Assembly (NCBI RefSeq): GCF_000429445.1 | Contig: NZ_AUBW01000029.1 | Span: 1-55,494, forward strand | Reading direction: 5' to 3' | Source: Algoriphagus terrigena DSM 22685 | GTDB lineage: Bacteria; Bacteroidota; Bacteroidia; Cytophagales; Cyclobacteriaceae | DNA length: 55,494 nucleotides | Made by a program: the position numbers and the translations under genes | Shown here: positions 42,209 to 52,107 of the stretch, in pieces | How positions within the stretch are numbered: the first letter of the stretch is position 1 | Layout of the letters: every line of letters begins with the position of its first letter | Notes under the pieces: model-generated | Databases searched by the model: none | What the model was told of the DNA's origin: nothing | What the model saw: only the letters and a program-made list of their open reading frames with translations

Positions 42209-45025
42209 ATGTATATTTTTAGGTCTCATTTACCGTGTTCATATAAAGCCTTGAAATTGGTTTTGATCCTGATCTTAGGATTAGCAACTGCCTGTCAAGA
42301 AACTGCGACGAACGAGGAATTCACCCGGCCGGACGCGAGTCGGTTCACTCAGAAAGTATTGGTCGAAGGTTTGGAAGAACCCCTCCAGCTAGAGTTTGAC
42401 CAGAGTGGAAATGTATATTGGATTGAGCGGGTCGGCCACGTCAAACGCTTCATTGAAAAAACCGGAGCAGTTGAACTTCTGGGAACACTGGATCTCACCA
42501 AAGAGACTGCGCCGGGACTGATCGGGATATTACTCGACAGAGAATTTGAAAGAAGTCAACAGCTGTATCTTTTCTATTCAGCGGAAGCGGACAATGGAGA
42601 GGCCATGCGCCTTTCCAGATTTGAACTCGGAGAAGATGGCAAGTTGGACATGCCCAGTGAAAAAACAATCCTGACCGTACCCTGGGAGCAGCCCGATGGC
42701 CAGCATTTCGGAGGAGGAATGACCTGGGATAATGACGGAAACCTATATCTCACTATCGGAGCGGACTCACATCCTACCCAATATTCTCCACTTCCTTTCA
42801 CCAACGAAGGCGGAAGAGGGGAAGACGAAGCCCGAACCGCCTCGAATACCAATGATCTGCGGGGCAAGATCATTCGGATCAAGCCTCAATCCGATGGCAC
42901 CTATCTTATTCCCGAAGGTAATCTGTTTGCTCAGGGCAGTCCAAATACATTGCCTGAGATCTATGTCATGGGCAATAGAAACCCCTGGCGCGTATCAGTT
43001 GACTCCAAGACACAATACCTCCACTGGGGAGAAGTCGGGCCCGACGCGGGTGTGGATTCGGAGGAATTTGGACCGATGGGCTATGATGAGTTTAATGTTG
43101 CCAAAAGTGCCGGGAATTATGGTTGGCCGTACTTTATTGGGTACAATCGAGCGTACAAAAGCTACGACTACAGCACTGACAGTTATGGAAAGCCCTATAA
43201 TCCTGACTCCAGCTACAATGACTCTCCCAACAATACCGGACTCAAGATCCTCCCTCCTGCTCAGCCGGCGCTGGTTGCCTATCCTTACCAAGTTTCGGAG
43301 GAGTGGCCAATCCTTGGCAGTGCCGCTCGCTCTGCGGTGGGCGGACCTATCTTTAGGAAGGCTGACTTTCCCAAGACCGCTGAGAGGATTTTTCCGGATT
43401 ATTTCGAAGGCAAGTGGTTTGTCACCGATTACGTCCGCAACTACATCATGGTGATAGAGATGGATGACGATCGCTCCAAAGTAGTCTCACTTGAGCGGTT
43501 TCTTCCTGCAGAGATGTTGACTCACAGCCAGCCTCTGGACATGGATTTCAGCCCCAATGGAGACTTGTATTTGGTCGAGTATGGGATCGGAGGATCTGGG
43601 AAAATATCCAGAATCGAATACATCGCAGGGAATCGAACTCCCATAGCAGCCGCGAGTTCGTCTGCCATGGACGGAAAAGTCCCTTTGGAATTAAAACTTT
43701 CTTCCGAACAAAGTGTGGATTTGGACGGAGATCCTCTCGCTTATAAATGGACAGTAAATAGCGCCGACGGAGGGAATCAACAAGTATTCGAGACCGCCAA
43801 TCCAGCCTTAACTCTGGAAGCCGAAGGAAGATATGAGATCAAACTGGAAGTAACTGACCCCAGTGGCCTCAGCTCAACGGATTCCCTCTATGTAATTGCT
43901 GGAAACTCTAAGCCACAGGTTAAATTCAATATCCTCGAAGGGAATCAGAGCTTTTACTTCCCTGATGCGATCATCCGCTATGAAGTCTCGGTCGAAGATC
44001 CCGATGGCAGCATCGAAAAGGAAAAGGTCCTCGTCACTGCCCAGTATATTCCCTCCGGCATGGGATATCCTCAACTGGAGGTTTTGGACAAGCAGGGTGA
44101 ACTGAATCCTGACACCCCATTAAAACACCTGAATGCAAAAGCATTGGTACAGAAAAACAATTGCGTCTCCTGCCATACCGAAGATACAAAACTGGTAGGC
44201 CCGGCCTTTAGAGATGTAGCCCTGAAGTATCGAGGAAGTCCCAATGCGTTTGAAACACTGTCCAAGAGCATCTCGGAAGGCGGCTCAGGGAAATGGGGCG
44301 ATATAGCCATGCCACCCCAACCTACATTGACCAGTCTTGAGATTTCTCAAATCATAGATTACATTCTGGATCTAAATTCCGAGGAGGAAGCAAGCGCCCG
44401 TCTGGCAACTTCGGGAAAATACCAGACAAAGGCTTACGAAAAGAAGGGGCGCGGAGGAAGACTCGATTCTTATTTCCAAACTCCTTTGGAAATGGGTTCC
44501 TATGTCTTTTTGGCGGGTTATACGGATGGAGGCTCCAGCGGCAAACCGGGCCTGGAACTATCCGGCAATGACTTTTTTCTCCTCAGATATCCTGTGTTGG
44601 CACCTGAGGACGCAGACTTCTTCTCCGAAACAGGAATTTCATATACCCCCTCCACCAATGATCCGGGATTCATATTCACCGGAAAAGGCGGTTACATTGG
44701 TTTCAGCAAGATTGATCTGACAGGAATCAATCAGGTGAAAATCGGTGCCCCAAACCGTTTTTGGCACTGGTCTCATTTTGTCGGGGCCACAATCGAGATC
44801 AGACTGGGGAGCCCAGATGGCGAATTGGTCGGTGAGCCATTTACCATCCCTCCCGCACCAAAAGGTGAAAAAGGTCCCTTCTTCGGAGCGGCGATGGGCC
44901 CTCCTGCGTTCATAGATGTATCAAAGGCAGGTGGTATACATGACCTGTTTATCGTAGTGAAAAATCTCCAGGCAAAGGACAGCGATGCGCTGGTCATGAT
45001 GACGGGGATCGAGTTTATTAGATAA
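42209..45025 (+). CDS. Secreted glucose/sorbosone-dehydrogenase-like protein with PKD and cytochrome c domains
   Basis: A 938-residue lipoprotein (lipobox ATAC, about Cys29). Domain order: six-bladed PQQ-type sugar dehydrogenase fold (about 45-460; HFGGGMTWDNDGNLYLTIG, MGNRNPWRVSVD), PKD domain (about 470-560; LSSEQSVDLDGDPLAYKWTV), a second Ig-like part, cytochrome c with CVSCH at 652-656, and a C-terminal CBM6-like beta-sandwich (about 760-935; NQVKIGAPNRFWHWSHFVGATIEIRLG). It probably oxidises a sugar or glycan unit outside the cell. Its stop codon overlaps an ATG in frame with the next gene (TAATG). Confidence 0.85.
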   Translation: MYIFRSHLPCSYKALKLVLILILGLATACQETATNEEFTRPDASRFTQKVLVEGLEEPLQLEFDQSGNVYWIERVGHVKRFIEKTGAVELLGTLDLTKETAPGLIGILLDREFERSQQLYLFYSAEADNGEAMRLSRFELGEDGKLDMPSEKTILTVPWEQPDGQHFGGGMTWDNDGNLYLTIGADSHPTQYSPLPFTNEGGRGEDEARTASNTNDLRGKIIRIKPQSDGTYLIPEGNLFAQGSPNTLPEIYVMGNRNPWRVSVDSKTQYLHWGEVGPDAGVDSEEFGPMGYDEFNVAKSAGNYGWPYFIGYNRAYKSYDYSTDSYGKPYNPDSSYNDSPNNTGLKILPPAQPALVAYPYQVSEEWPILGSAARSAVGGPIFRKADFPKTAERIFPDYFEGKWFVTDYVRNYIMVIEMDDDRSKVVSLERFLPAEMLTHSQPLDMDFSPNGDLYLVEYGIGGSGKISRIEYIAGNRTPIAAASSSAMDGKVPLELKLSSEQSVDLDGDPLAYKWTVNSADGGNQQVFETANPALTLEAEGRYEIKLEVTDPSGLSSTDSLYVIAGNSKPQVKFNILEGNQSFYFPDAIIRYEVSVEDPDGSIEKEKVLVTAQYIPSGMGYPQLEVLDKQGELNPDTPLKHLNAKALVQKNNCVSCHTEDTKLVGPAFRDVALKYRGSPNAFETLSKSISEGGSGKWGDIAMPPQPTLTSLEISQIIDYILDLNSEEEASARLATSGKYQTKAYEKKGRGGRLDSYFQTPLEMGSYVFLAGYTDGGSSGKPGLELSGNDFFLLRYPVLAPEDADFFSETGISYTPSTNDPGFIFTGKGGYIGFSKIDLTGINQVKIGAPNRFWHWSHFVGATIEIRLGSPDGELVGEPFTIPPAPKGEKGPFFGAAMGPPAFIDVSKAGGIHDLFIVVKNLQAKDSDALVMMTGIEFIR

Positions 45026-45090
45026 TGGGATGGTTCGGTACTGAGGTGACAAAGCTTTCTTCAATCAAACATCATTTTACGCTAGTAAGC

Positions 45091-46620
45091 ATGGATTCAT
45101 TTGGAAGAAAATTCGCTGCGATAGTCCTACTACCACTCAGCATTTTCAGTTGTTCGCAACAGGTGAATTCACTTGATGGATTTGATCCCATCTTCAACGG
45201 GAAAGATTTAGCCGGTTGGCACATCAGCAAGACCAATCACCACGGAACCACTGGGAATTTCGATGTCGAGAATGGGGCCTTGGTCCTGAAGCAATATCCT
45301 TATGGTCAGGGTGGGCTCATCCTGACGGATAAAAAATACCGGGATTTTGAGTTGTCTCTGGACTTCAAAGGCTTCCCCGGCACCAACGGAGGAATCTTCC
45401 TAAGATCAAGCGAAAGTGGAACTGCCTATCAGTTGGAACTGGCCGGAGATGGGGATCGCGGAACCGGAAATCTTTTTGGTGAATTGCTAAAAACCACCGT
45501 GAATGCCCAGATCGCCAATATCGGCGAGGTTTGGAAAAAGGGGGACTGGAATAGTTTCCGCATCCGAATTACAGGAGAAGTTCCAAAAATTTCACTTTGG
45601 ATAAACGACCAGAAGATGTGGGATGCCGAAGGTGAACGCAACGATCTGATTGGAGATGTGACAGCCGGGATGATCGCCCTTCAACTGCACTGGAGCGCCA
45701 CTTTACAGCCTGTGCCGGGTGGTAGATGCTGTGATTTTTCCTGGCGGCCAGAAGCTTCACATCAGTTTCGAAACATCCTAATCAAAGAGCTTAAACCGGC
45801 AACACCAGCAATTTCCCCGAATCTCTCTTCTGCCCAAAAGTCTCCGTCTGCGACACCAACTCCTTTCGATATGGAATTCGCCCGCATCGAACCCGGTAAG
45901 ATGCTCGTGGGGAAAATCGAGATTGAGTGTCCCAGTTCTCCTGATACCCGGGATGTTCCCGAGGAAGACAAATGGACGGAAGAAGAATTTAGACTTTGTC
46001 AGGAGATGGCAGAACGCGATTCCAGACCGGGCTTTTGGGTAACTATCGATCAGCCCTATTTCATCGGCAAATATGAAGTAACGCAGCGTCAGTGGGAAAA
46101 GGTGATGGGCTTCAATCCGTCTATCTTCACTGCGGTAAAAGTAGGTGCACCGACAGAATCCTATCCGGTAGAAAATGTCACATGGGAGATGGTTCAGGAT
46201 TTTTTGAAAAAGCTGAATTCCATGGACAGCATTTACAGCTATCGATTACCTACAGAATTCGAATGGGAATATGCTGCCAGAGCGGGAAATGACAGCTTGC
46301 TGTCTTGGTCCGAAACCAACAAGACGGCATGGATTCAACAGACTGATAAAGGAACGACCAAGCCAGTCGGCACGAAACAACCTAATCCTTGGGGTCTGTA
46401 CGATATGCTGGGCAATGTCTGGGAATGGGTGGAAGATTATTACAATGACGAGGTCTTGGCAGGCCCTGTCCCTCCGGACTCGGGTGAGGTTCATGTCCTA
46501 AAAGGCGGAAGTATCACTTCAGACGTTACCAATGCGACCTATTTGTATCATGGTGCCGGCCCGGGGAATGGTTATGATGTAGGCTTTAGGCTGGTAAGAG
46601 AGCTGCGGCTTCAGCCATGA
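45091..46620 (+). CDS. DUF1080 (3-keto-disaccharide hydrolase-like) and FGE-like fusion lipoprotein
   Basis: 509 residues with lipobox SIFSC. The first half (about 25-235) is a DUF1080/concanavalin-like fold (FDPIFNGKDLAGWHISKTNHHG, GTNGGIFLRSSESGTAYQLE). The second half (about 265-505) is a formylglycine-generating-enzyme (FGE-sulfatase) fold: KYEVTQRQWEKVMGFNPSIF, YRLPTEFEWEYAARAGN, WGLYDMLGNVWEWVEDYY, VGFRLVRE. The catalytic cysteines of true FGE are absent, so sulfatase activation is unlikely. ATG at 45091 starts the signal peptide; the ATG at 45025 overlapping the previous stop could allow coupling. It forms an operon with the upstream dehydrogenase. Confidence 0.85.
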   Translation: MDSFGRKFAAIVLLPLSIFSCSQQVNSLDGFDPIFNGKDLAGWHISKTNHHGTTGNFDVENGALVLKQYPYGQGGLILTDKKYRDFELSLDFKGFPGTNGGIFLRSSESGTAYQLELAGDGDRGTGNLFGELLKTTVNAQIANIGEVWKKGDWNSFRIRITGEVPKISLWINDQKMWDAEGERNDLIGDVTAGMIALQLHWSATLQPVPGGRCCDFSWRPEASHQFRNILIKELKPATPAISPNLSSAQKSPSATPTPFDMEFARIEPGKMLVGKIEIECPSSPDTRDVPEEDKWTEEEFRLCQEMAERDSRPGFWVTIDQPYFIGKYEVTQRQWEKVMGFNPSIFTAVKVGAPTESYPVENVTWEMVQDFLKKLNSMDSIYSYRLPTEFEWEYAARAGNDSLLSWSETNKTAWIQQTDKGTTKPVGTKQPNPWGLYDMLGNVWEWVEDYYNDEVLAGPVPPDSGEVHVLKGGSITSDVTNATYLYHGAGPGNGYDVGFRLVRELRLQP

Positions 46621-46680
46621 AAACACTTCCTAAATAGTTGGATGGTTGAGACTCGTCTCTCCCGGCTTTGTGTAATTTGA

Positions 46681-46740
46681 CGTCGGCCTAGGCGTGGTTT
46701 GCAACTACGCCTTTATATCCAAACGAATTTGTAATTCGAT
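46681..46740. repeat. Interspersed repeat, family B
   Basis: CGTCGGCCTAGGCGTGGTTT, GCAACTACGCC and CCAAACGAATTTGTAATTCG: two small hairpins, same wording as 32829-32932. Confidence 0.6.
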
Positions 46741-46878
46741 AGAAAACGACCATCCAAGAATTAATATGGGGAGTTCCTATCCATTCAACAAAAGCATGGA
46801 AGGAATATAAAAGAACAAATAGGGAACCACCGAATCCCTGATTGATTGGCTTTTAGCTAAAAATGGATTCCATCGGCC

Positions 46879-47352
46879 TTACTTCTCATAGTCAATTTTC
46901 ACAATACGCCAAAGGACCTGCATGGTAGGCGTTTGTACCAAAGCTTCGTCGCCTACCCCTTTTTTCAGCAGCGCCTGTGCCATGGGAGAATCAATCGAGA
47001 TGTAATCCCTGCGCTCAAAAATCTCTTCCCCTCCCACGATTCGGAAGCGGATCTTCATTCCCTTGGTATTTTCGATCTCTACCCAAGCACCAAACATGAC
47101 TTTTTCCTCCTGAAAAGGAGAATAGGGAATCACCTTTAGGTCATCCACGCACTTGCGCAAGTAGTGGACACGCTGGTCTATTTCCCGGAGACGTTTTTTG
47201 TTGTAATGGTAGTCGGCGTTTTCCGATCGATCTCCCAGACTTGCCGCCCAGGCGACTTTTTGCGTGGTTTCAGGGCGCTCCACCCGCCAAAGGTGATCCA
47301 GTTCGGCCTTCAGCTTTTCCAAGCCTTCGGAAGTAATCCACATCGTCTTCAT
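46879..47352 (-). CDS. greB: Transcript cleavage factor GreB
   Basis: 157 residues. GreA/GreB factors enter the secondary channel of RNA polymerase and restart backtracked complexes by transcript cleavage. The N-terminal coiled coil carries the tip acidic pair within LGDRSENADYHYNKKRLREID (Asp and Glu at about 45 and 48), and the C-terminal domain ends in VLWRIVKIDYEK. The 'GDRSENADY.Y.KKRLREID' wording and the length mark GreB rather than GreA. Confidence 0.92.
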   Translation of the reverse strand: MKTMWITSEGLEKLKAELDHLWRVERPETTQKVAWAASLGDRSENADYHYNKKRLREIDQRVHYLRKCVDDLKVIPYSPFQEEKVMFGAWVEIENTKGMKIRFRIVGGEEIFERRDYISIDSPMAQALLKKGVGDEALVQTPTMQVLWRIVKIDYEK

Positions 47353-47678
47353 TTCGGTAAATCAGGTTGTAGTTGGCAAATGGGTGTCAGTTTAGTCATC
47401 GTTCACCCTATTTCGGTTCAAAAAACGGTCAATGGGTCAAAATACAAATTGAAATAGCCTCAGAGAGAAAGTGCAGCATAGCTACTGCAAGGTTCGATCC
47501 TCCCGAGTGTAGTCTACTATTTTATCGATCAATCGCCAAATGAGCGTTGGACTGAGCGTTAATTGCCCACCCTGCAAGCTGGCTTCTCACTAAAAATTCA
47601 CTGAAGCTTTTTTTGACGCTCGATCCCGCTCGACTATCCAAACGAATTGGCAATCCGCTCTTTGCAATCTGAGGCTTG
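47353..47678. other. Gene-free stretch with family-B repeat
   Basis: A family-B copy at 47538-47660 (TGGACTGAGCGTTAATTGCC, CTGCAAGCTGGCTTCTCACT, CACTGAAGCTTTTTTTGACG, CCAAACGAATTGGCAATCCG). The remaining 47360-47530 contains nothing recognised. Confidence 0.55.
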
Positions 47679-49826
47679 CTATTTTTCTATTACCACTCCT
47701 TCAAAATCATCAAGCCGATCGATGCTGATCGATACATATCCCTGATCGTAGCTGAAGTCGATCGCTTTCTCGCTGATCATTCCCCACACCTTCGTCGGCA
47801 CAAAGTCTGTCTTTATTTTAACCTCAGTATCATAGACCGGCAAGGGATCGAAATAGGTGTTTCCACTAAATCCGGTGAGGTTAATCAAGTGAAGGATCTT
47901 TCCTTCCACGACGTTTTTCTGATAGTTTTCCGGTGTGTTGCGGGCAAAGTCCTGTAAGATCACTTCTACTCTTGGATGGGCATTGGTTACGATTAGCTCG
48001 CCAGCTTCCGGGAAGCTGTAATCTATAAGATCCAAAAGGATGTTTTTGTGTTGCTCATAGCCGTGGAGATAGTAGAGTTTGCCCAAGTTGACAGGCAAGA
48101 GGATCGCTTTGCTGCTTGCGTGTTTCTTGATTCCAACAGCATAAAATCCCGTGGGTTCATGTCCACCGATCTTCTCTGGAGGTCCAGGCCTTCCCGGCGT
48201 GAAGATGGGAAGCTTGACTTCATCAGCCTCTTCAAAATCATACATGCCCAAGTTGAATTTCCAGAAAAGCAGTTCTTGCTTGTCAAATCTTGAAAAGAGC
48301 ACGTTGTCTGCCGGATTGAGGTAGAAGCCACTCCCTTCGTGATCCAATTGTTTAATCTTTGCTCCAAATAAGTCTTCCAAAGCCTCAGTATGTCCCGACA
48401 AAGACTTGTTTGTAGCAATGAAGTTGGTTCCTGATTGGCTAAGGTTGATCAAGGCGGCCAGGGATTTTTCGTCAAGGCTGACGATCTCAGGCAGGATGAT
48501 CAGCTTGTATTTTTTCAACTGCTCCTCAAGGTTGCCGATTTGGCTTTTCTCAATAATGTCAAACTGGATGTGCGCTTCTTTGAGCATCAACTGGATCCCC
48601 CGATATTCTTGAGCGGCATCTCCTGAGGGCCAGGAACCCGGCGCAATCACCGCCACTTCTGCCGGCGAGGTGTACTTGCCGAAGTAGGCTTCGTACTTCT
48701 TATGCAGGGCGTATACTTTCCTATATATATCAAAATTCCGCTCATCCTCATAGTCCCGGAAGTCGCCCATGAGGCTCATGTCCAGACCTGAACCGTTCGC
48801 GATGTTTTCATAAAGACGGATCGCCACTTCCTCTGGCTCTACGGCATTATATCTGGACTGAAAGGAGATCTGCTGGATGCTGGCATTGCTTACAATATGT
48901 TCCGGATAGGAATGGATCGTATTGCTGACATTGTCCGAGGCATTATAGGGCCAATAAGGAAGCGAGTTAGTCTGAGATTCGTGACGGATGATATCTACAT
49001 ATTTCTCTGAATATGTACAGATTGCAATGTTTTCATTCTTGGATTTGACCAGTTTGTTTACCCGACGGATCAGATCGTCAGAGGTGAATGCTTTGAAGTC
49101 AAGATATTTTTTGAAGACGGGGTCACTGTCGTCTTCCTCGATTGGGAGCTCCATGCCTCCACTGAATTCCGAAAACCGCTCGCGGTCATAGGGATTCTGA
49201 TCAATGCCATGATACTCTCCGGTGTAGGCATTTTTGGTGGCGTAGCCCGGCATGTTGATAAATATTCCATCAATCGGATACAGGTCGATCACTTCTTCCA
49301 CGATGTTGAAAAGCTGCTCCTGCTCATAGGGGGCATTGATGGAGATCACATACATGTCATCATTGACGATTCGCTCACCTTTCGGAGACAGGTAGAACCA
49401 ATCGGGCTGTTTCTCGAAGATGCTTTTATGCGCTCTGCTAAAATCAAAGCGAACGATGACTCTGATGCCATTTTCATGGCATTTGGAGATGACCTCACCG
49501 AGCATATCCTCCTTCATATAAGGATTGGTGTATTGATATTCGAGTTTTGTGGGGTAGAAAGCCATGATTCCGCCGGCATTTATAATCAGCGTATTGGCGG
49601 AAAAATTCTTGAGGTCAGCCAGGAGTGAATCAGGATCCAGTGTTTCTGCCTCGTAGGCGGGCAAATTCGTCTGCATCACCCGGAGATTGTTAGCCTTCCA
49701 CCAGGGTGCGCTGTCTGGCCAGATGGAAGTTTGCGCCGAAGCTTTGTCTGACATAAAAGTGACGAAAAGCAAAGAGAGACTGCAAATGAAAAAAAGGCGA
49801 AGTGATGCGCTTCTAAAGGGTTTCAT
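47679..49826 (-). CDS. Secreted GHL6-type glycoside hydrolase-like protein
   Basis: 715 residues with a signal peptide (core LFFICSLSLLFVTF, cleavage near ASAQ). The N-terminal about 330 residues form a TIM-barrel like hypothetical glycosyl hydrolase 6 (VISKCHENGIRVIVRFDFSRAHKSIFEKQPDWF, YPIDGIFINMPGY). A Rossmann-like middle part (about 385-490; AEVAVIAPGSWPSGDAA, YKLIILPEIVSLDEKSLAALINL) matches beta-galactosidase trimerisation domains. The C-terminal 200 residues are beta-rich. The specificity is unknown. Confidence 0.8.
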   Translation of the reverse strand: MKPFRSASLRLFFICSLSLLFVTFMSDKASAQTSIWPDSAPWWKANNLRVMQTNLPAYEAETLDPDSLLADLKNFSANTLIINAGGIMAFYPTKLEYQYTNPYMKEDMLGEVISKCHENGIRVIVRFDFSRAHKSIFEKQPDWFYLSPKGERIVNDDMYVISINAPYEQEQLFNIVEEVIDLYPIDGIFINMPGYATKNAYTGEYHGIDQNPYDRERFSEFSGGMELPIEEDDSDPVFKKYLDFKAFTSDDLIRRVNKLVKSKNENIAICTYSEKYVDIIRHESQTNSLPYWPYNASDNVSNTIHSYPEHIVSNASIQQISFQSRYNAVEPEEVAIRLYENIANGSGLDMSLMGDFRDYEDERNFDIYRKVYALHKKYEAYFGKYTSPAEVAVIAPGSWPSGDAAQEYRGIQLMLKEAHIQFDIIEKSQIGNLEEQLKKYKLIILPEIVSLDEKSLAALINLSQSGTNFIATNKSLSGHTEALEDLFGAKIKQLDHEGSGFYLNPADNVLFSRFDKQELLFWKFNLGMYDFEEADEVKLPIFTPGRPGPPEKIGGHEPTGFYAVGIKKHASSKAILLPVNLGKLYYLHGYEQHKNILLDLIDYSFPEAGELIVTNAHPRVEVILQDFARNTPENYQKNVVEGKILHLINLTGFSGNTYFDPLPVYDTEVKIKTDFVPTKVWGMISEKAIDFSYDQGYVSISIDRLDDFEGVVIEK

Positions 49827-50281
49827 AGTATAGGTTATGGGTAGGTTCGCAGCCCAATATACTAAACGAAACCTTTATTACGCCTTTCTATCAGCCATTG
49901 ATGGTGCGGTTTCGCTCACTGATCATGGCTGGCTTACAGTGTCGGTCATGCCTACCTGGCAGGCCCACGGCATTGTTCACTACAATCGTATGGGGACGAC
50001 CACAGCCAGCCCAGGATTGATACATGGAAGACATTGCGGCCAACATTAACTCGTTTCGGGAAGCCTACGCTGAAGCCGTGCTTACACGATTTAGAATCCA
50101 AACAGTCAATTCTCTATGAAATTGAAAAATATGGTTGTCATCTAGCACATTCATAGACTCTGAAAGCTTATAGTGCTTGAGTTCAAATTAAAATTGAACA
50201 ATAATCAAATAACGTCCGAAATTTACCAGTAGCTAGCTTTTTGTTCGAGTCATCTTTGAGTATTACAACCACCAGATAACT
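49827..50281. other. Gene-free stretch with REP-like palindrome
   Basis: A short copy of the REP-like element lies at 49942-49976 (GGTCATGCCTACCTGGCAGG then CCCACGGCATTG). Downstream, 50100-50280 is AT-rich and is the likely promoter region of the cupin-araC pair, but no clear TAnnTTTG box at the right distance was found. Open frames here are not credible. Confidence 0.5.
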
Positions 50282-50842
50282 ATGAAACGAAGAAAATTCA
50301 TTCTCACCACTGCTGCGCTTGCTGCGTATGGTTCGGACCTAATGGCAGCCCCAAATAACGAAACAGATGAAAAAGATGGGTTTCTAGTCAAGTCGGGGGA
50401 AGCAAGACATGGAATCCACACGCCCTTCATGGGAGTAAATCCGAACGATCTCAAGATCTCGACCAAAGACACGGCGGGTCAGCTGTCCGTATTTGAATAT
50501 ACCGGTGTCGAAAAAACAGGTCCTCCATTGCATGTTCATCTGGAACAGGACGAGGTTTTTTACGTAGTGGAGGGAGATTTTCTATTTCAATTGGGAGATA
50601 AACGATATAGCCTTTCAGGGGGAGATACTATCTTCTTACCAAGAAATATTCCCCATACCTGGTTACAGATTTCAGACCGTGGAAAGTTGTTGTATATTTT
50701 ACAGCCTGCAATTAGGATGGAAGAGTTCTTTTATGCGATGAATGACCTGGGAAGACCGCCCTCTGAAGAGGAAGCTCAAAAGATCTCCTTGGCACATGGA
50801 ATCAAAAATGTAGGTCCACCAATCACCCTTGTAACCATGTAA
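50282..50842 (+). CDS. Cupin-domain protein with Tat-like leader
   Basis: 186 residues. The N-terminus MKRRKFILTTAALAAYG looks like a Tat signal (twin Arg followed by a hydrophobic stretch). A single cupin barrel follows with GPPLHVHLEQDEVFYVVEGDFLFQ (His-His-Glu metal ligands) and IPHTWL (third His). The enzyme type (oxygenase, isomerase or sensor) is not defined. The AraC-family gene starts 2 nt after its stop codon, so both share an operon and probably a pathway. Confidence 0.88.
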   Translation: MKRRKFILTTAALAAYGSDLMAAPNNETDEKDGFLVKSGEARHGIHTPFMGVNPNDLKISTKDTAGQLSVFEYTGVEKTGPPLHVHLEQDEVFYVVEGDFLFQLGDKRYSLSGGDTIFLPRNIPHTWLQISDRGKLLYILQPAIRMEEFFYAMNDLGRPPSEEEAQKISLAHGIKNVGPPITLVTM

Positions 50843-50844
50843 AA

Positions 50845-51681
50845 ATGATTTTACGGGATTTTTTGCCAGCTCCACATTTGCGCGAGTATATCAGGAAGCA
50901 TCAAGTCATCAGGTTTGAATTTGGTGATGGGGGGATGGTCCATTGTAAGGTTTATTGTCCCAGGCCTGAGAGTTGCTTGATGTTTTACCTAAGAGATTTA
51001 CAGGTCGTCAGTTACACGGCAGACTCCACGGTTTTACAGCATCCACGATGTACGATCATTGGTCAGCATACTGTGGTAACCAAGAGGTTTGTCCAAGGAG
51101 ACTGTTGGTTGCTTCAAATCGTGCTACAGCCCAGTACTTTATATTTGCTTACCGGAATTCCAGCCTACGAACTCACAAATACCTTCATTGATGCTGAAGC
51201 TATTTGGGGCGGAGAAATCAGGGCTGTTCACGAGCAGATGTGCAATAACAATAGCGTGGAAGAAGTGATCCGTATCGTTGAAGTGTTTTTGGGAAAGCTA
51301 ATCAGTCGTGCAAAACACAGCTTGCAGGGGATTGACAAGGTCAATGCTGTGATTTTAAATCAAAACAAGCCTCTTTCCATAGACAAACTTGCTTCAGAAT
51401 CGTGTCTTAGCAATCGCCAATTTCAACGAAGGTTCACCGAAAGGACCGGGATTGGGCCGAAGCTTTTTGAGAAAGTAGTGCGTTTCGAGAAAGCATTTTT
51501 TATGAAAAATGCCAACCCGAATTTGGATTGGCTGAGTATCGCCCTGGCATGTGGCTACCACGATTATCAGCATTTGGCAAAGGATTATAAATATTTTACC
51601 CAGTTAACTCCAAAAGGCTTTTATGAACTGGATGCCCAAGCACCCGAAAGGTTATTTGGTGTTGTTGAGATACAACAGTAG
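50845..51681 (+). CDS. AraC-family transcriptional regulator
   Basis: 278 residues. The C-terminal about 100 residues carry two helix-turn-helix units (SIDKLASESCLSNRQFQRRFTE; LDWLSIALACGYHDYQHLAKDYKYFT). The N-terminal 160 residues form a ligand or dimerisation domain (DUF6597-like in layout, starting with LRDFLPAPHLREYIRKHQVIRF). It probably controls its own operon with the cupin gene. Confidence 0.9.
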   Translation: MILRDFLPAPHLREYIRKHQVIRFEFGDGGMVHCKVYCPRPESCLMFYLRDLQVVSYTADSTVLQHPRCTIIGQHTVVTKRFVQGDCWLLQIVLQPSTLYLLTGIPAYELTNTFIDAEAIWGGEIRAVHEQMCNNNSVEEVIRIVEVFLGKLISRAKHSLQGIDKVNAVILNQNKPLSIDKLASESCLSNRQFQRRFTERTGIGPKLFEKVVRFEKAFFMKNANPNLDWLSIALACGYHDYQHLAKDYKYFTQLTPKGFYELDAQAPERLFGVVEIQQ

Positions 51682-52107
51682 GAACATACCCGGTCGAACT
51701 ATCAGTCAGCACAGCCAACAATCGGTCCCACAGTGATCGGATCGTCGATTCAAAAAAATCCAAGGAAGGCAATGTATCCCTCCATTCTTCTAAACCGCTA
51801 ACAGTAAGCTGTTTGAGGACAGACAATATCCTGCTCCCTGACCATGTCCCCACTCTGCTTTTCAGCTTCCCGGGTTTTGCAATTGATAAACCAAATTGTA
51901 ACTTAAGATCATAAGAATATCAACAATCTGCCGAGAGGTGAAAGCGCTCAAAATCCCCGCAGTACGGATAGCAGATCCTATTTTTCTAACCTTTCAAAGT
52001 GACCATCGGAATCATGAAATTTTCAACAAATGAAACCAAAGCGTAAAACTTTTCAGCCAGCGCCAGCCGCGATACAACAGCATTTTATCAAAACATGAAG
52101 ACATCAG
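51682..52107. other. Gene-free stretch, nothing recognised
   Basis: About 425 bp without a convincing reading frame, tRNA or repeat. A minus-strand frame crossing 51596-51853 overlaps the araC gene and has no recognisable motif. The last 60 bp form the leader of the following gene. Confidence 0.4.

Noticed and set aside
45025..45090. Start of the DUF1080-FGE gene at the ATG overlapping the previous stop
   Set aside because: The signal peptide with lipobox begins at 45091; the upstream ATG might still aid coupling.
49837..50049. Plus-strand ORF of 70 codons
   Set aside because: It runs through a REP-like palindrome and has no family resemblance.
51596..51853. Minus-strand ORF of 85 codons
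   Set aside because: Overlaps the araC gene end, has no motif and no partner; coding is not supported.
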